From positions 3,286,001 to 3,350,000 of the forward strand of contig NZ_UGQM01000001.1 of assembly GCF_900454025.1 (NCBI RefSeq): DNA of 64,000 bases. The letters run 5' to 3'. This DNA comes from Mycolicibacterium gilvum. Its GTDB lineage: Bacteria > Actinomycetota > Actinomycetes > Mycobacteriales > Mycobacteriaceae. Within the stretch, counting starts at the first letter, position 1. Every line of letters starts with the position of its first letter. Both the position numbers and the translations under genes were made by a program. This document shows, piece by piece, positions 52,511 through 59,778 of this stretch. A model generated the notes under the pieces. The model had not been told where the DNA came from. It searched no databases and saw only the letters and a list, made by a program, of their open reading frames with translations.

Positions 52511-54181
52511 CCTCGATCCACCGGTGAGCTGTCGGTGTGAAGTCGATTTCGATTGTGTGCGTTGGGCCCGGGGTGTGCCGTGAGGTGGGTGTGTGTGATG
52601 GCCCGATCTCGGTATCGGCTTGTTCCTGTGGGTCTTTCGTCTCGTGCGGGCGGTTGGGGTTGCTCTGTTAGGCCAGCAGTGGCCGGTTTCGGCCAAACAG
52701 ACTGTGGAACAGGGTGTTCCACGCGGTTTCCCAGGGCCAGTTGCGTGGCAGGTGCAGGGTCAGGCGTCGGGCCGAGGAGGCGATGCGTGCCGGCACGCTG
52801 ATCAGGGTGCGGCGGATGGTGCCGGTGCGGGCTTTGGCCAGCGCTGGTCCGGTCAGGGTGGCCGCGGCGCGGGTGAGGTTGAACGCCATCGCTGCGCACA
52901 CCAGCCAGGCGGCGTTGGCGCCGAATCGCCCCGAGGGCAGATGGGCCAGAGCAGAGTCTTTGAGGTCGGCGTGGACCTGCTCGATGAGCGCGTGGCCGCG
53001 GTGGGTCTTGTCGGCGGTGACGGTATCGAGGTCGGTGGTGGTGAAGAAGGCATGGAAGCGCCAGGTGTCGAACAGGGTGGTCTGCCCCTCGCCGCTGGCG
53101 GGGTTGAGGTCGGGGATGCGCCGCACCACCAGCCTGCCGGGGATCTGCTCGCTGGTTTTGCGGGAGCTGAACGCGGTGAAGTCGATCTCGGCGACCTCGG
53201 CGCGCGAGATCCAGCGCTGGGTGTTCTCGTCGTAGATCGCGTCGGTGTACTGGATCGGGATCCAGGCGTCCTCGGGTATGGCGGCGATGGCGGCTTTGAC
53301 TTTTGGGTCCAGGCGCACGGTGATCGACACGTCGGCACCACCGCGCAGAGCAGCCGCCACGGTTGGGTAGCCGTAGAACGCCGAGTCGGCTCGCAGCAGC
53401 GGCCGGGTGGCTGCCGCCGAAGAGCGCAGTCGTGTCACGGTGGCCAGCGTGTCGCCGACGATGCGGGCAGCTCCACGTGCTGATCCGCAGGCGCCTTTGC
53501 GTAGGCGTTGGCCGCAGATGATCGGTGCACCATGCTCAGTGGTGAGCGTGGCGATCAGCGCATTTAACCCACGGACCCCGGAGTATCCGTAACCAGATCC
53601 CTGTTTGGTGTAGCCGTGCACTTCGATGATGGTGTCATCGAGATCAACACACACCGGACCGTCAACACCGGCCAGCACCGGAGTGCGTTCGTGCAGACCG
53701 GCCAGCAACCGCGCCGCCACGGCGTCGAGTTGGCGGACATGACCGAAGCTGAATTCGCGCAGGAACGATCCCAGCGTCGACGGGGCGTACGGGCGGTCGA
53801 ACACGGTGCCCATCGCGCCGTGGCGCAGCAAGGCCATGTCATCGATGCTGTCAGCACCAGCTACCATGCCCGCGACCAGCGACAAGACTTTCGCCCCGGC
53901 GTTGGCGCCCTTGTCGGTCGGCACCGTGATGTGCTCATCAGCCAGGCTGCTCAACCCGCACTGATGAGCCAGAGCGGCCATCGGGACCAGCCCGGCACAC
54001 GACACCAGATTGGGGTCATCAAAGCGGGCTGACGCCACAGGACGAGTGTGAGATAGTTGCATCTACGAGATGCCCTTCGTTCTGACCGAATGTGATCCTA
54101 GACAAATCCCATTCTTTCACCGCGACAGGGCATTTCGTTTTTACAACCCGCCCCAACTCCTATTCGATCGGTGGATCAAGG
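52511..54181 (-). mobile_element. IS1380-family insertion sequence (1671 bp)
   Basis: Ends CCTCGATCCACCGGT (left) and, read inward from the right, CCTTGATCCACCGAT: 15-bp inverted repeats with two mismatches. CTTAG is repeated at 52506-52510 and 54182-54186 as the target duplication. It carries one transposase gene on the minus strand. It entered the larger transposon between tniQ and the mer cargo. Confidence 0.92.
52668..54062 (-). CDS. IS1380-family transposase
   Basis: A 464-residue DDE transposase. VCVDLDDTIIEVHGYTKQGSGYGYSGVRGLNALIATL contains the first catalytic Asp region, PLLRADSAFYGYPTVAAAL the second Asp, and HALIEQVHADLKDSALAHLPSGRFGANAAWLVCAAMAFNLTR the catalytic Glu and the family-typical end. 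The N-terminus (LVPMAALAHQCGLSSLADEHITVP) is the DNA-binding part. It appears intact. Confidence 0.93.
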   Translation of the reverse strand: MQLSHTRPVASARFDDPNLVSCAGLVPMAALAHQCGLSSLADEHITVPTDKGANAGAKVLSLVAGMVAGADSIDDMALLRHGAMGTVFDRPYAPSTLGSFLREFSFGHVRQLDAVAARLLAGLHERTPVLAGVDGPVCVDLDDTIIEVHGYTKQGSGYGYSGVRGLNALIATLTTEHGAPIICGQRLRKGACGSARGAARIVGDTLATVTRLRSSAAATRPLLRADSAFYGYPTVAAALRGGADVSITVRLDPKVKAAIAAIPEDAWIPIQYTDAIYDENTQRWISRAEVAEIDFTAFSSRKTSEQIPGRLVVRRIPDLNPASGEGQTTLFDTWRFHAFFTTTDLDTVTADKTHRGHALIEQVHADLKDSALAHLPSGRFGANAAWLVCAAMAFNLTRAAATLTGPALAKARTGTIRRTLISVPARIASSARRLTLHLPRNWPWETAWNTLFHSLFGRNRPLLA

Positions 54182-54204
54182 CTTAGGGGTCGGCAGTCTT
54201 GAAT

Positions 54205-54224
54205 GTGCCTTATCAGTAAGGCAC
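54205..54224. terminator. small perfect hairpin downstream of the mer operon
   Basis: GTGCCTTA and TAAGGCAC with a TCAG loop give an 8-bp perfect stem. It lies 98 bp beyond the end of the CcdA-like gene, which is transcribed toward it, so it may stop mer operon transcription. It was close to tniQ before the IS1380 insertion. No U-run. Confidence 0.45.
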
Positions 54225-54322
54225 TTGTGGTGTGCATCTGACTGTGTCCGACGGTTGTATCTATCGGCTTTCTAATCGTTAGGGACAGTGGTATCTGGCT
54301 GGGTGTATCGGCCGGTGAATCA

Positions 54323-55171
54323 TCACCGGCGGCGCTGCTTGCCGGTGATTGGCCGGCGGTGGGTGGTCCAGTACGCGGCCACCGCGCTGACCACCACAGC
54401 GAAGGCGGCAATGACGCTGGCCGGGAGGGCGTGGTCCTGCAGCCATCCGGTCGCGGTGGCCGACCAGCCGGTGAGCAGGTTGCCGCCGCTGGCGGTGTGC
54501 CCGGTGGCCGCGGGCAGCCAGTACCACGCGAGGTAGGCGCCGGTGGCGATGAGGACAACGGCGGTGACGCGGGTCCCGTGGCGGGCGAGGATACCCAGAT
54601 GCCGGGTCAGGGCCGTGCTGGCGATGGCGGTGCCGACGCTGACCAGCATCAAGATGGTGGCGGCACCGGCTGTGTATGCGGTGAACACTGCCAGCAGACC
54701 GCCCCATCCGCTGGTGGCCTGGGCCTGGGCGATCACCGCGAGCAGTACCCCGAAGGTGCAGGACAGTGACGCCAGGGCGTAGCCGATTCCGGCCGCGAGC
54801 ACACCACCGGCTGTTGGGGAGTCCGGCCGATGACGCGTCCGGGCAGGCATACGCAGACCGATGGTGCGGCCGGTGAGCATGAAGCCGCCCAAGATGGCCA
54901 GGGTGAGCCCGATCGTGATCCCGAGCCAGGGAGCAGCCGTCACCAGGGTCCGGGCACCGGCACTGATCGCGATACCGGCGAGGGTGAGGGTGCCGGTGAA
55001 CCCGATGGTCAGGACGGCCCCGGTGCGCAGTGCCCGGGCCAGCCGCACGAGCACCGCATCGGTGCCGCCGGTGGCGATGGTGCCGGTGATCCACGCCGGT
55101 AGCAGCGCGAACCCGCAGGGGTTGACCGGGGCGAGCATGCCAGCGGTAAACGCGAGCGCGAGCAGGTTCAC
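54323..55171 (-). CDS. CcdA-like membrane thiol-redox/transport protein in mer operon
   Basis: A 282-residue membrane protein with about seven helices. MLAPVNPCGFALLPAWI and ALASLSCTFGVLL carry the two redox Cys of the DsbD/CcdA core. CcdA passes reducing power across the membrane; in several actinobacterial mer loci a CcdA homologue is present and may carry Hg(II) or keep the adjoining extracytoplasmic thiol protein reduced. GTG start overlaps the stop of the thioredoxin-like gene (GTGA). Last gene of the operon. Confidence 0.82.
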   Translation of the reverse strand: MNLLALAFTAGMLAPVNPCGFALLPAWITGTIATGGTDAVLVRLARALRTGAVLTIGFTGTLTLAGIAISAGARTLVTAAPWLGITIGLTLAILGGFMLTGRTIGLRMPARTRHRPDSPTAGGVLAAGIGYALASLSCTFGVLLAVIAQAQATSGWGGLLAVFTAYTAGAATILMLVSVGTAIASTALTRHLGILARHGTRVTAVVLIATGAYLAWYWLPAATGHTASGGNLLTGWSATATGWLQDHALPASVIAAFAVVVSAVAAYWTTHRRPITGKQRRR

Positions 55172-55722
55172 CGTGCGGCGCTGCTGCCGAGGGCGGCCAG
55201 GATCTGATCCTGGGACGGGGCGTGGCCGCGGTAGCTGATCTGCCCGGACGGGTCGATGACGAGGGCGGTGGTCGGCGCGGTCACCTGGTAGCGGCTGGTC
55301 AGGGCCCCGTTAGTATCGACGACCGCGGGCAGGCTGGTGCCGCCGATCTGGTCCAGGAAGTGGCGAACATCGGCGGGTTTCTCGGTGGGGACGATGTCGA
55401 CGGCTAGGAACTTGGCGCTGCCTCCGGCTTTCTCCACGGCCGCCCGAGCAGCGGCCAGGGATTTACCGCCGCCGACGCATTCGCCGCACCCGTAGGAGAA
55501 GAACAGGATCGCGGTCGGGGCGGCAGCGGGCAGTTCGACGGTTTTGCCGTCCACCGTGGTCAGTGTCGCCGCCGTCGCCTGGGTTGTGGCGTTGGCGTGT
55601 GGCGGTGAGGTCGGATTGCTGGTTGTGGCCGATTGGCCGCACGCGGTCAGCGCGCCCGCTGCCAGCATCACAGCCGTAACGCCCGCCCACCTGTGGGGTG
55701 TAAACGAACGCGTTTCAGACAT
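55168..55722 (-). CDS. thioredoxin-like lipoprotein in mer operon
   Basis: A 184-residue protein. GVTAVMLAAGALTACGQS is a lipoprotein signal. The mature domain has a thioredoxin fold: TAILFFSYGCGECVGGGKSL (CGEC redox pair), FLAVDIVPTEKPADVRHFL, cis-Pro segment GTSLPAVVDTNG and TTALVIDPSGQISYRG. With CcdA downstream and a MerT-like gene upstream (8-bp overlap), it probably binds Hg(II) or reduces disulfides outside the membrane, taking the role that MerP plays in Gram-negative operons (inference). Confidence 0.85.
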   Translation of the reverse strand: MSETRSFTPHRWAGVTAVMLAAGALTACGQSATTSNPTSPPHANATTQATAATLTTVDGKTVELPAAAPTAILFFSYGCGECVGGGKSLAAARAAVEKAGGSAKFLAVDIVPTEKPADVRHFLDQIGGTSLPAVVDTNGALTSRYQVTAPTTALVIDPSGQISYRGHAPSQDQILAALGSSAAR

Positions 55723-56005
55723 TGTCGATGCTTCCTTTCGTCAGGTCGTCGAGCGTGTGCGTCGCGGGTGAATGGCTGTCGGCGGGACAGCAGTGATCGC
55801 CGCGTTGACCGCGGCGGGCGAAGGCGACCACAGCCGCCAGCAGCAGCGCGACGGCTGCCCCGATGACCCATGGATTCTCGAGCAGTCCACACACGGCGGC
55901 GAGCGCGCCGCCGGCGATCAGGACTGGCGCGGCGCAACACAGGGCCGTCACCAGCACCGCTGCCGCACCCAGCAGCACGGGATTTCTTCGTGGACGTTGA
56001 TTCAT
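55715..56005 (-). CDS. MerT-like small mercuric transport protein
   Basis: A 96-residue protein with two hydrophobic helices (about 10-40 and 45-63). The vicinal pair in ALCCAAPVLIAGGALAA of helix 1 is the Cys-Cys-x-x-Pro arrangement of MerT-type Hg(II) importers. A second pair, GDHCCPADSH, lies in the C-terminal tail and could pass Hg(II) to MerA. It is shorter than MerT (about 116 residues with three helices), so MerE/MerT-like is the safest call. It overlaps the next gene by 8 bases. Confidence 0.7.
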   Translation of the reverse strand: MNQRPRRNPVLLGAAAVLVTALCCAAPVLIAGGALAAVCGLLENPWVIGAAVALLLAAVVAFARRGQRGDHCCPADSHSPATHTLDDLTKGSIDNV

Positions 56006-56037
56006 TGATTTCTCCTCATCAGGTTGGGTGCGGCTGG

Positions 56038-56679
56038 TCAGCTGCAGCAGCCGGGGTGGGCAGTTGGCGGGGTATGGAGCTGGGTAAGGATTTGTGTGGT
56101 CAGGGCTGCGCCGAGTTGGTGGGCCTCAGCGACGCTGACGATCTGACCTTCGGGGTGCTCGGCGAGCCACGGCGCGGCGTCCTGCGCGCAGGTGAAGTAG
56201 TGCACCTGGTTGCAGAATGAGGACCGGATCGAGGTGAGGTCGTCGGGGTTGACCAGCGAGACCACCGCGGTCTCGGGCTGCACGCTGGTGACACCGTTTT
56301 CGCCGACCGAGACCCTGATCGGGTGCCCGCTGACGGGTGATTCGGATTCGATGCTGGCGGGCCGGTCCAGGATGGTGGGAAAGATGAGGGTGTCCAGGGC
56401 GCACCAGGTGTAGAGCTCTTGGCCGGCCACGGTGAATCGGTGGCGGGTCGGGCGCAGGGTCAGGCCCTGGCCGACGATGCGGCCCTGCTCGTCGTATTCG
56501 GTGTCGGGTACCGCGGCCAGACGCCGGGTCACCTCGTCAACCGGGAGGCCGACGGCCGCGGCGAGCGCCTCCACGGTGACCGGCTCGCCGGCGGCGAGCA
56601 GCCGCAGCAACGGCACCAGCATCGTCGGGTCGAGCCCGGACTCTTCCGGAATGGTCAGGCGGTCAAGGAAATTGGGCAT
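56038..56679 (-). CDS. merB: alkylmercury lyase MerB
   Basis: A 213-residue MerB. The catalytic triad Cys93 and Asp96 (LYTWCALDTLIFP) and Cys156 (SSFCNQVHYF) is complete. The N-terminal winged-helix region (LLRLLAAGEPVTVEALAAAVGLPVDEVTRRLA) is standard. It cleaves the carbon-mercury bond of methyl- or phenylmercury and delivers Hg(II) to MerA, encoded 26 bp upstream. A terminal CC (HPGCCS) could help the transfer. The operon therefore confers broad-spectrum resistance. Confidence 0.95.
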   Translation of the reverse strand: MPNFLDRLTIPEESGLDPTMLVPLLRLLAAGEPVTVEALAAAVGLPVDEVTRRLAAVPDTEYDEQGRIVGQGLTLRPTRHRFTVAGQELYTWCALDTLIFPTILDRPASIESESPVSGHPIRVSVGENGVTSVQPETAVVSLVNPDDLTSIRSSFCNQVHYFTCAQDAAPWLAEHPEGQIVSVAEAHQLGAALTTQILTQLHTPPTAHPGCCS

Positions 56680-56705
56680 CAGGAACCTTTCGAGTGAGCC
56701 ATGCG

Positions 56706-58109
56706 TCAGGATGCGCAGCAGGACAGTCGGGACATATCGGCGCTGAAGGACTGGGCGGCGATTTTGATGCCTTCGGCCATGGTCAGATACGGGGCCCAGG
56801 ACCCGGCGACCTGGTCGACGGTCATCGCGGCGTCGAGGATGTAGACCGCGGCGGCGGCGATCTCGCCAGCATCCTTGGCGACGGCGGTGATGCCGTGGAT
56901 GCGGCCGGTGCCGGCGTCGGCGACGAGTTTGATGAAACCGCGGGTGTCTCGGTTGACCACCGCACGCGGCACATGTTTTAGCGGCAGCACCCGGCAGTCG
57001 CACCGTGTCCCGGCGGCGAGGAGCTCGGCCTCGGTCGTCCCGGCCGCACCGACCGCGGGGCTGGTGAACGTCACGCGGGGCAGATGGCGGTAGTCGACCC
57101 TGCGGCCGGCGTCGGTGAAGATGTTGTCGGCGACCATCGCGCCGTGATGGGCGGCGACGTAGACGAACTCGCGGTGCCCGGTCACGTCGCCGGCCGCCCA
57201 GATCCGTGGGTTCGACGACTGCAGCCCGTCGCTCACCACGACCTCGTTGTTCTCGCCGGTTTTGACCTGCACCGCTTCGAGATTCAGGCCGTCGGTGTTC
57301 GGACGGCGGCCGGTGGCGACGAGGACTTTCGCGGCACGGAACTGCTGCGTTCCGCCGGTGATGGTCGCGGTGACCGTGACCTGATCGTCGGCCTGCTCGA
57401 CCTCGCTCACCGTGGCGCGGCGCACCACCCGGATGCCGTCGTCGGCGAACACCTCCAGCAGCGCCATGCCGACTTCCGGCTCTTCCTTCGATGCCAGCGT
57501 GGAGCGGACCAGCACCGTCACCGTTGACCCGAGCCGGGCGAACAGTTGCGCCTGCTCCAACGCGACGTAGCCGCCGCCGATCACCAGCAGCGACTCCGGG
57601 ACCTCGGTGACTTCCATCGCGGTGGTCGAGGTCAGGTAGGCGACGCCCTCGAATGCGGGCGGGATGACTGGGTTCGCGCCGGTGGCGATCAGGTAGTGCT
57701 CGGCCTCGATGGTGGCATCGCCGACCTCGATGACGGGCGCGTCCGGGGTTCCGGCGAACCGCGCTTGGCCCTGAATGCGCTGCCAGCCATACGATTCGGC
57801 CACGTTGAGGTACTTCTCTGAGCGCAGCGACTCCACCAGATCGTGCGTGCCGGCGATCAGGGCCGCCATGTCCACCGGGCCGGCCGTGGTGGCGATCCCC
57901 GGGAACCGGGCAGTGTCGGCTGCGGTATGCCGGGCCTCGGCCGCTGCGATCAGGGCCTTTGACGGCACGCAGCCGGTGTTGACACACGTGCCACCGAAGA
58001 TGCCGCGCTCGATCATGACGACGGACTTGCCGAGCGCGGTAGCGCGGATCGCCGCGGCCATCGCCGCGCCGCCGGAACCGATGACCGCGAGGTCCAATCC
58101 CTGACTCAT
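56706..58109 (-). CDS. merA: mercuric reductase MerA
   Basis: A 467-residue flavoprotein disulfide reductase. FAD site LAVIGSGGAAMAAAI, redox pair Cys42/Cys47 (GGTCVNTGCVPSKAL), NADPH site LLVIGGGYVALEQAQLFARLG, second FAD segment IWAAGDVTG and the essential C-terminal vicinal pair Cys464/Cys465 (RLSCCAS). It reduces Hg(II) to volatile Hg(0). The N-terminal MerP-like HMA domain found in many MerA proteins is absent, as in other actinobacterial forms. The ATG at 58109 is close behind the MerR operator. Confidence 0.96.
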   Translation of the reverse strand: MSQGLDLAVIGSGGAAMAAAIRATALGKSVVMIERGIFGGTCVNTGCVPSKALIAAAEARHTAADTARFPGIATTAGPVDMAALIAGTHDLVESLRSEKYLNVAESYGWQRIQGQARFAGTPDAPVIEVGDATIEAEHYLIATGANPVIPPAFEGVAYLTSTTAMEVTEVPESLLVIGGGYVALEQAQLFARLGSTVTVLVRSTLASKEEPEVGMALLEVFADDGIRVVRRATVSEVEQADDQVTVTATITGGTQQFRAAKVLVATGRRPNTDGLNLEAVQVKTGENNEVVVSDGLQSSNPRIWAAGDVTGHREFVYVAAHHGAMVADNIFTDAGRRVDYRHLPRVTFTSPAVGAAGTTEAELLAAGTRCDCRVLPLKHVPRAVVNRDTRGFIKLVADAGTGRIHGITAVAKDAGEIAAAAVYILDAAMTVDQVAGSWAPYLTMAEGIKIAAQSFSADMSRLSCCAS

Positions 58110-58118
58110 GCACCCATC

Positions 58119-58148
58119 CTTGACCTTCAAGTAGGCTTGAAGGTCAAG
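58119..58148. promoter_or_regulatory. MerR-type operator/promoter between merA and merR
   Basis: CTTGACCTTCAAG and CTTGAAGGTCAAG form a perfect 13-bp dyad with a TAGG spacer. TTGACC at each outer edge can serve as a -35 element for either gene, and the dyad would fill the long spacer that MerR proteins untwist. It closely resembles MerR/CueR/ZntR operators. Confidence 0.85.
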
Positions 58149-58165
58149 TGTTCTGAGGAGACATC

Positions 58166-58555
58166 GTGAGAATCGGGAAGCTCGCCGAGGCGACCGGGGC
58201 CACCACCGCGACGCTGCGCTACTACGAAGACGAAGGCCTGCTCCCGCCCGCCGAACGTTCCCCGGCGGGGTATCGCGACTATGCCGCCGACACGATCGCC
58301 CGGGTCGGCTTCATCCGACGGGGACAGGCCGCCGGGTTCAGCCTCGCCCAGATTCGGCAGATCCTCGACATCCGTGACAGCGGCCACGCGCCGTGCACGC
58401 ACGTGCGCGACCTGCTCGACATCCGACTGACCGACCTCGACGAGCAGATCAGCGCACTGGTGGCACTGCGCGAGACCATCGCCCGGCTGCGGCAGGGCGC
58501 CGAAAGCGTCGACCCGGAATCATGCAGCGCCGATGACGTATGTCGATACCTCTAG
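58166..58555 (+). CDS. merR: MerR family mercury-responsive regulator
   Basis: A 129-residue regulator: helix-turn-helix RIGKLAEATGATTATLRYYEDEGLLPPAERSPAGYRDYA, dimer helix (about 78-112) and metal-site cysteines Cys77 (GHAPCTHV), Cys120 and Cys126 (DPESCSADDVC). These correspond to the three Cys of MerR that bind one Hg(II) across the dimer. It starts at GTG, 17 bp beyond the perfect dyad, and is divergent from merA, the standard layout for MerR autoregulation and operon activation. Confidence 0.92.
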   Translation: MRIGKLAEATGATTATLRYYEDEGLLPPAERSPAGYRDYAADTIARVGFIRRGQAAGFSLAQIRQILDIRDSGHAPCTHVRDLLDIRLTDLDEQISALVALRETIARLRQGAESVDPESCSADDVCRYL

Positions 58556-58693
58556 GAGCCACCTCCGTGGCACCGGAGGCATGTATTTCGTCAAGTCCGT
58601 TGACCCCGGCAGTCGTCATGAATTTCCGCCCCACTGGAGGTCGTTGGTGCGCGGGAGCGCGGGGCCTGCTGAGCAGTAGGCTCACCCGATGCG

Positions 58694-59335
58694 GTGGGAT
58701 TTCACTCGAAGCTGGTCGCATTGGCCGTGCTGAGCCCAGCCACACTCGTTCAGGCGATCGCCACCTTCGCCATCACCAATATCGACGACATCGTGGTCCT
58801 CGCGGTGATGTTCGGCCAGGCGCCCGGTCATCGTGGCGCAGCCATCCGAGTGACCGCCGGTCAGTACCTCGGCTTCACCGCCATCTTGGCAGTTTCGGTC
58901 GGCGGCGCACTCCTGGGTGCCACGCTGCTTCCTCCAGCCGCACTGCCGTACTTCGGGCTGCTGCCCATCGTGTTGGGGCTGCGGGCGGCATGGCTGGCCT
59001 GGCGGGATCGCCGCACCCAACCGGCGCCGACCGATGATCCCGCAACACTGTTGACGCCTGGCACCTGGCAGGTCGCAGTCATCACCTTCGCCAACGGCGG
59101 CGACAACATCGGCGTGTACGTTCCGATCTTCGCCGTCTCAACGATCGCCACCATCGGTGTTTACATCATCGTGTTCCTCATCGGTGTGGCCATCTGGTGC
59201 GCGGCCGGCCGATATTTCGCCTCCCACCCGATCATCGCCAAAGCACTCTCACGCTGGGGCCACATCGTTCTGCCCGTTGCACTGATCACAATCGGGGCCC
59301 TCATCCTCATCAAAGGCGGAGCGTTCGCCCTCTAG
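58694..59335 (+). CDS. cadD: CadD-like cadmium resistance transporter
   Basis: A 213-residue membrane protein with about five or six helices. [21 protein letters not shown] and [21 protein letters not shown] carry the paired Asp residues typical of CadD/LysE-superfamily exporters, repeated in the two halves. It likely exports Cd(II) or another cation. GTG start at 58694; the 138-bp space after merR gives room for its own promoter, though co-transcription with merR is possible. Confidence 0.88.
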   Translation: MGFHSKLVALAVLSPATLVQAIATFAITNIDDIVVLAVMFGQAPGHRGAAIRVTAGQYLGFTAILAVSVGGALLGATLLPPAALPYFGLLPIVLGLRAAWLAWRDRRTQPAPTDDPATLLTPGTWQVAVITFANGGDNIGVYVPIFAVSTIATIGVYIIVFLIGVAIWCAAGRYFASHPIIAKALSRWGHIVLPVALITIGALILIKGGAFAL

Positions 59336-59340
59336 CTCGG

Positions 59341-59490
59341 AGCAACTTCACCACTCAGGGCCAGGAGGCGCTCCTGCATCGGCATGTGTTGGCGTTCAAC
59401 CACTTTGGTGATGTCCCGGCCCGTATCCGCTATGACAATCTAAAACGGGCGGTGGCCAAGGTGCTCAAAGGCCGCAGCCGGCACCCGAAC
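59341..59490 (+). pseudogene. IS21 family transposase (istA) fragment
   Basis: [40 protein letters not shown] matches the middle of IS21-type IstA transposases (FGGVPRRIVYDNLKTAV-type motif just after the second catalytic region). Start, end and partner istB are missing. It is a relic inside the right arm of the transposon. Confidence 0.75.
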
Positions 59491-59521
59491 TACCAACACG
59501 AGCGAGCGCACCACAGAATCA

Positions 59522-59549
59522 TGATCGTGTGTCACGAGAGACACGATCA
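59522..59549. terminator. hairpin after cadD
   Basis: TGATCGTGTGTC and GAGACACGATCA pair with one mismatch around an ACGA loop. It lies 187 bp beyond cadD and follows the istA fragment. It could terminate cargo transcription before the transposon's right end. No U-run. Confidence 0.4.
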
Positions 59550-59645
59550 CAGTAGTTATACCGAAGACGTACCCGAGCCAACGGAATCGACAGGAGACCA
59601 TTCCGGCTACCCTGCTGCGCTCGCAGCCGGGCGCGGAAGCAGGGT

Positions 59646-59748
59646 TGCCCCAGATTCAATGAGAAACGTCGCGATCGAAATTCTCATCCAATCTGGGGCA
59701 ATGCAGGTCAGACTAGTAAATGTGCCCCAGATTCAATGAGAACGGACA
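59646..59748. repeat. right transposon end with three repeats, the middle one inverted
   Basis: TGCCCCAGATTCAATGAGAA is found at 59646-59665 and 59723-59742 in the orientation expected for a right end. Between them, at 59681-59700, TTCTCATCCAATCTGGGGCA is the same repeat in the opposite direction with two changes. The outermost bases are CGGACA (TGTCCG inward), matching the left end. Confidence 0.9.
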
Positions 59749-59753
59749 CCAAT
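59749..59753. repeat. target-site duplication CCAAT, right copy
   Basis: It matches the five bases before the left end at 47721-47725. It lies three bases from the palindromic site at 59757. Confidence 0.92.
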
Positions 59754-59756
59754 AAT

Positions 59757-59778
59757 ATGGATAACGTTGATTATCCAT
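59757..59778. other. palindromic Xer-core-like site at the recombinase start
   Basis: ATGGATAA, a six-base centre CGTTGA, and TTATCCAT: 8-bp perfect arms ending ATAA and starting TTAT around a 6-bp spacer, as in dif-type crossover sites of tyrosine recombinases. It coincides with the first codons of the recombinase frame. Confidence 0.55.

Larger units (their letters stand above)
47726..59748 (+). mobile_element. Tn7/Tn5053-like transposon with mercury and cadmium resistance cargo (12,023 bp)
   Basis: Both ends begin TGTCCGTTCTCATTGA(A/T)TCTGGGGCA when read inward, with three copies of a 20-bp repeat at each end and a perfect 5-bp target duplication. Inside, in transcription order, are TnsA-like, TniA/TnsB, TniB/TnsC and TniQ genes, all plus strand and closely packed, then cargo: CcdA-like, thioredoxin-like, MerT-like, merB, merA (minus strand), merR and cadD (plus). 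An IS1380 element has jumped in after tniQ, and an IS21 transposase fragment lies near the right end. There is no resolvase. The element combines a TnsA-type endonuclease (Tn7) with a TniQ target selector (Tn5053). Confidence 0.93.

Noticed and set aside
52511..54181. TniQ truncated by the IS1380 insertion
   Set aside because: The duplicated CTTAG contains the same TAG stop, so TniQ would end at the same residue without the IS.
56038..58113. Single 691-codon minus-strand frame spanning merB and merA
   Set aside because: It is merB in frame with an alternate frame of merA; the ATG at 56679 and separate merA frame give two known proteins.
47726..59748. CRISPR-associated (CAST-type) transposon
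   Set aside because: Tn7-like genes are present, but there are no Cas genes and no repeat-spacer array in the element.
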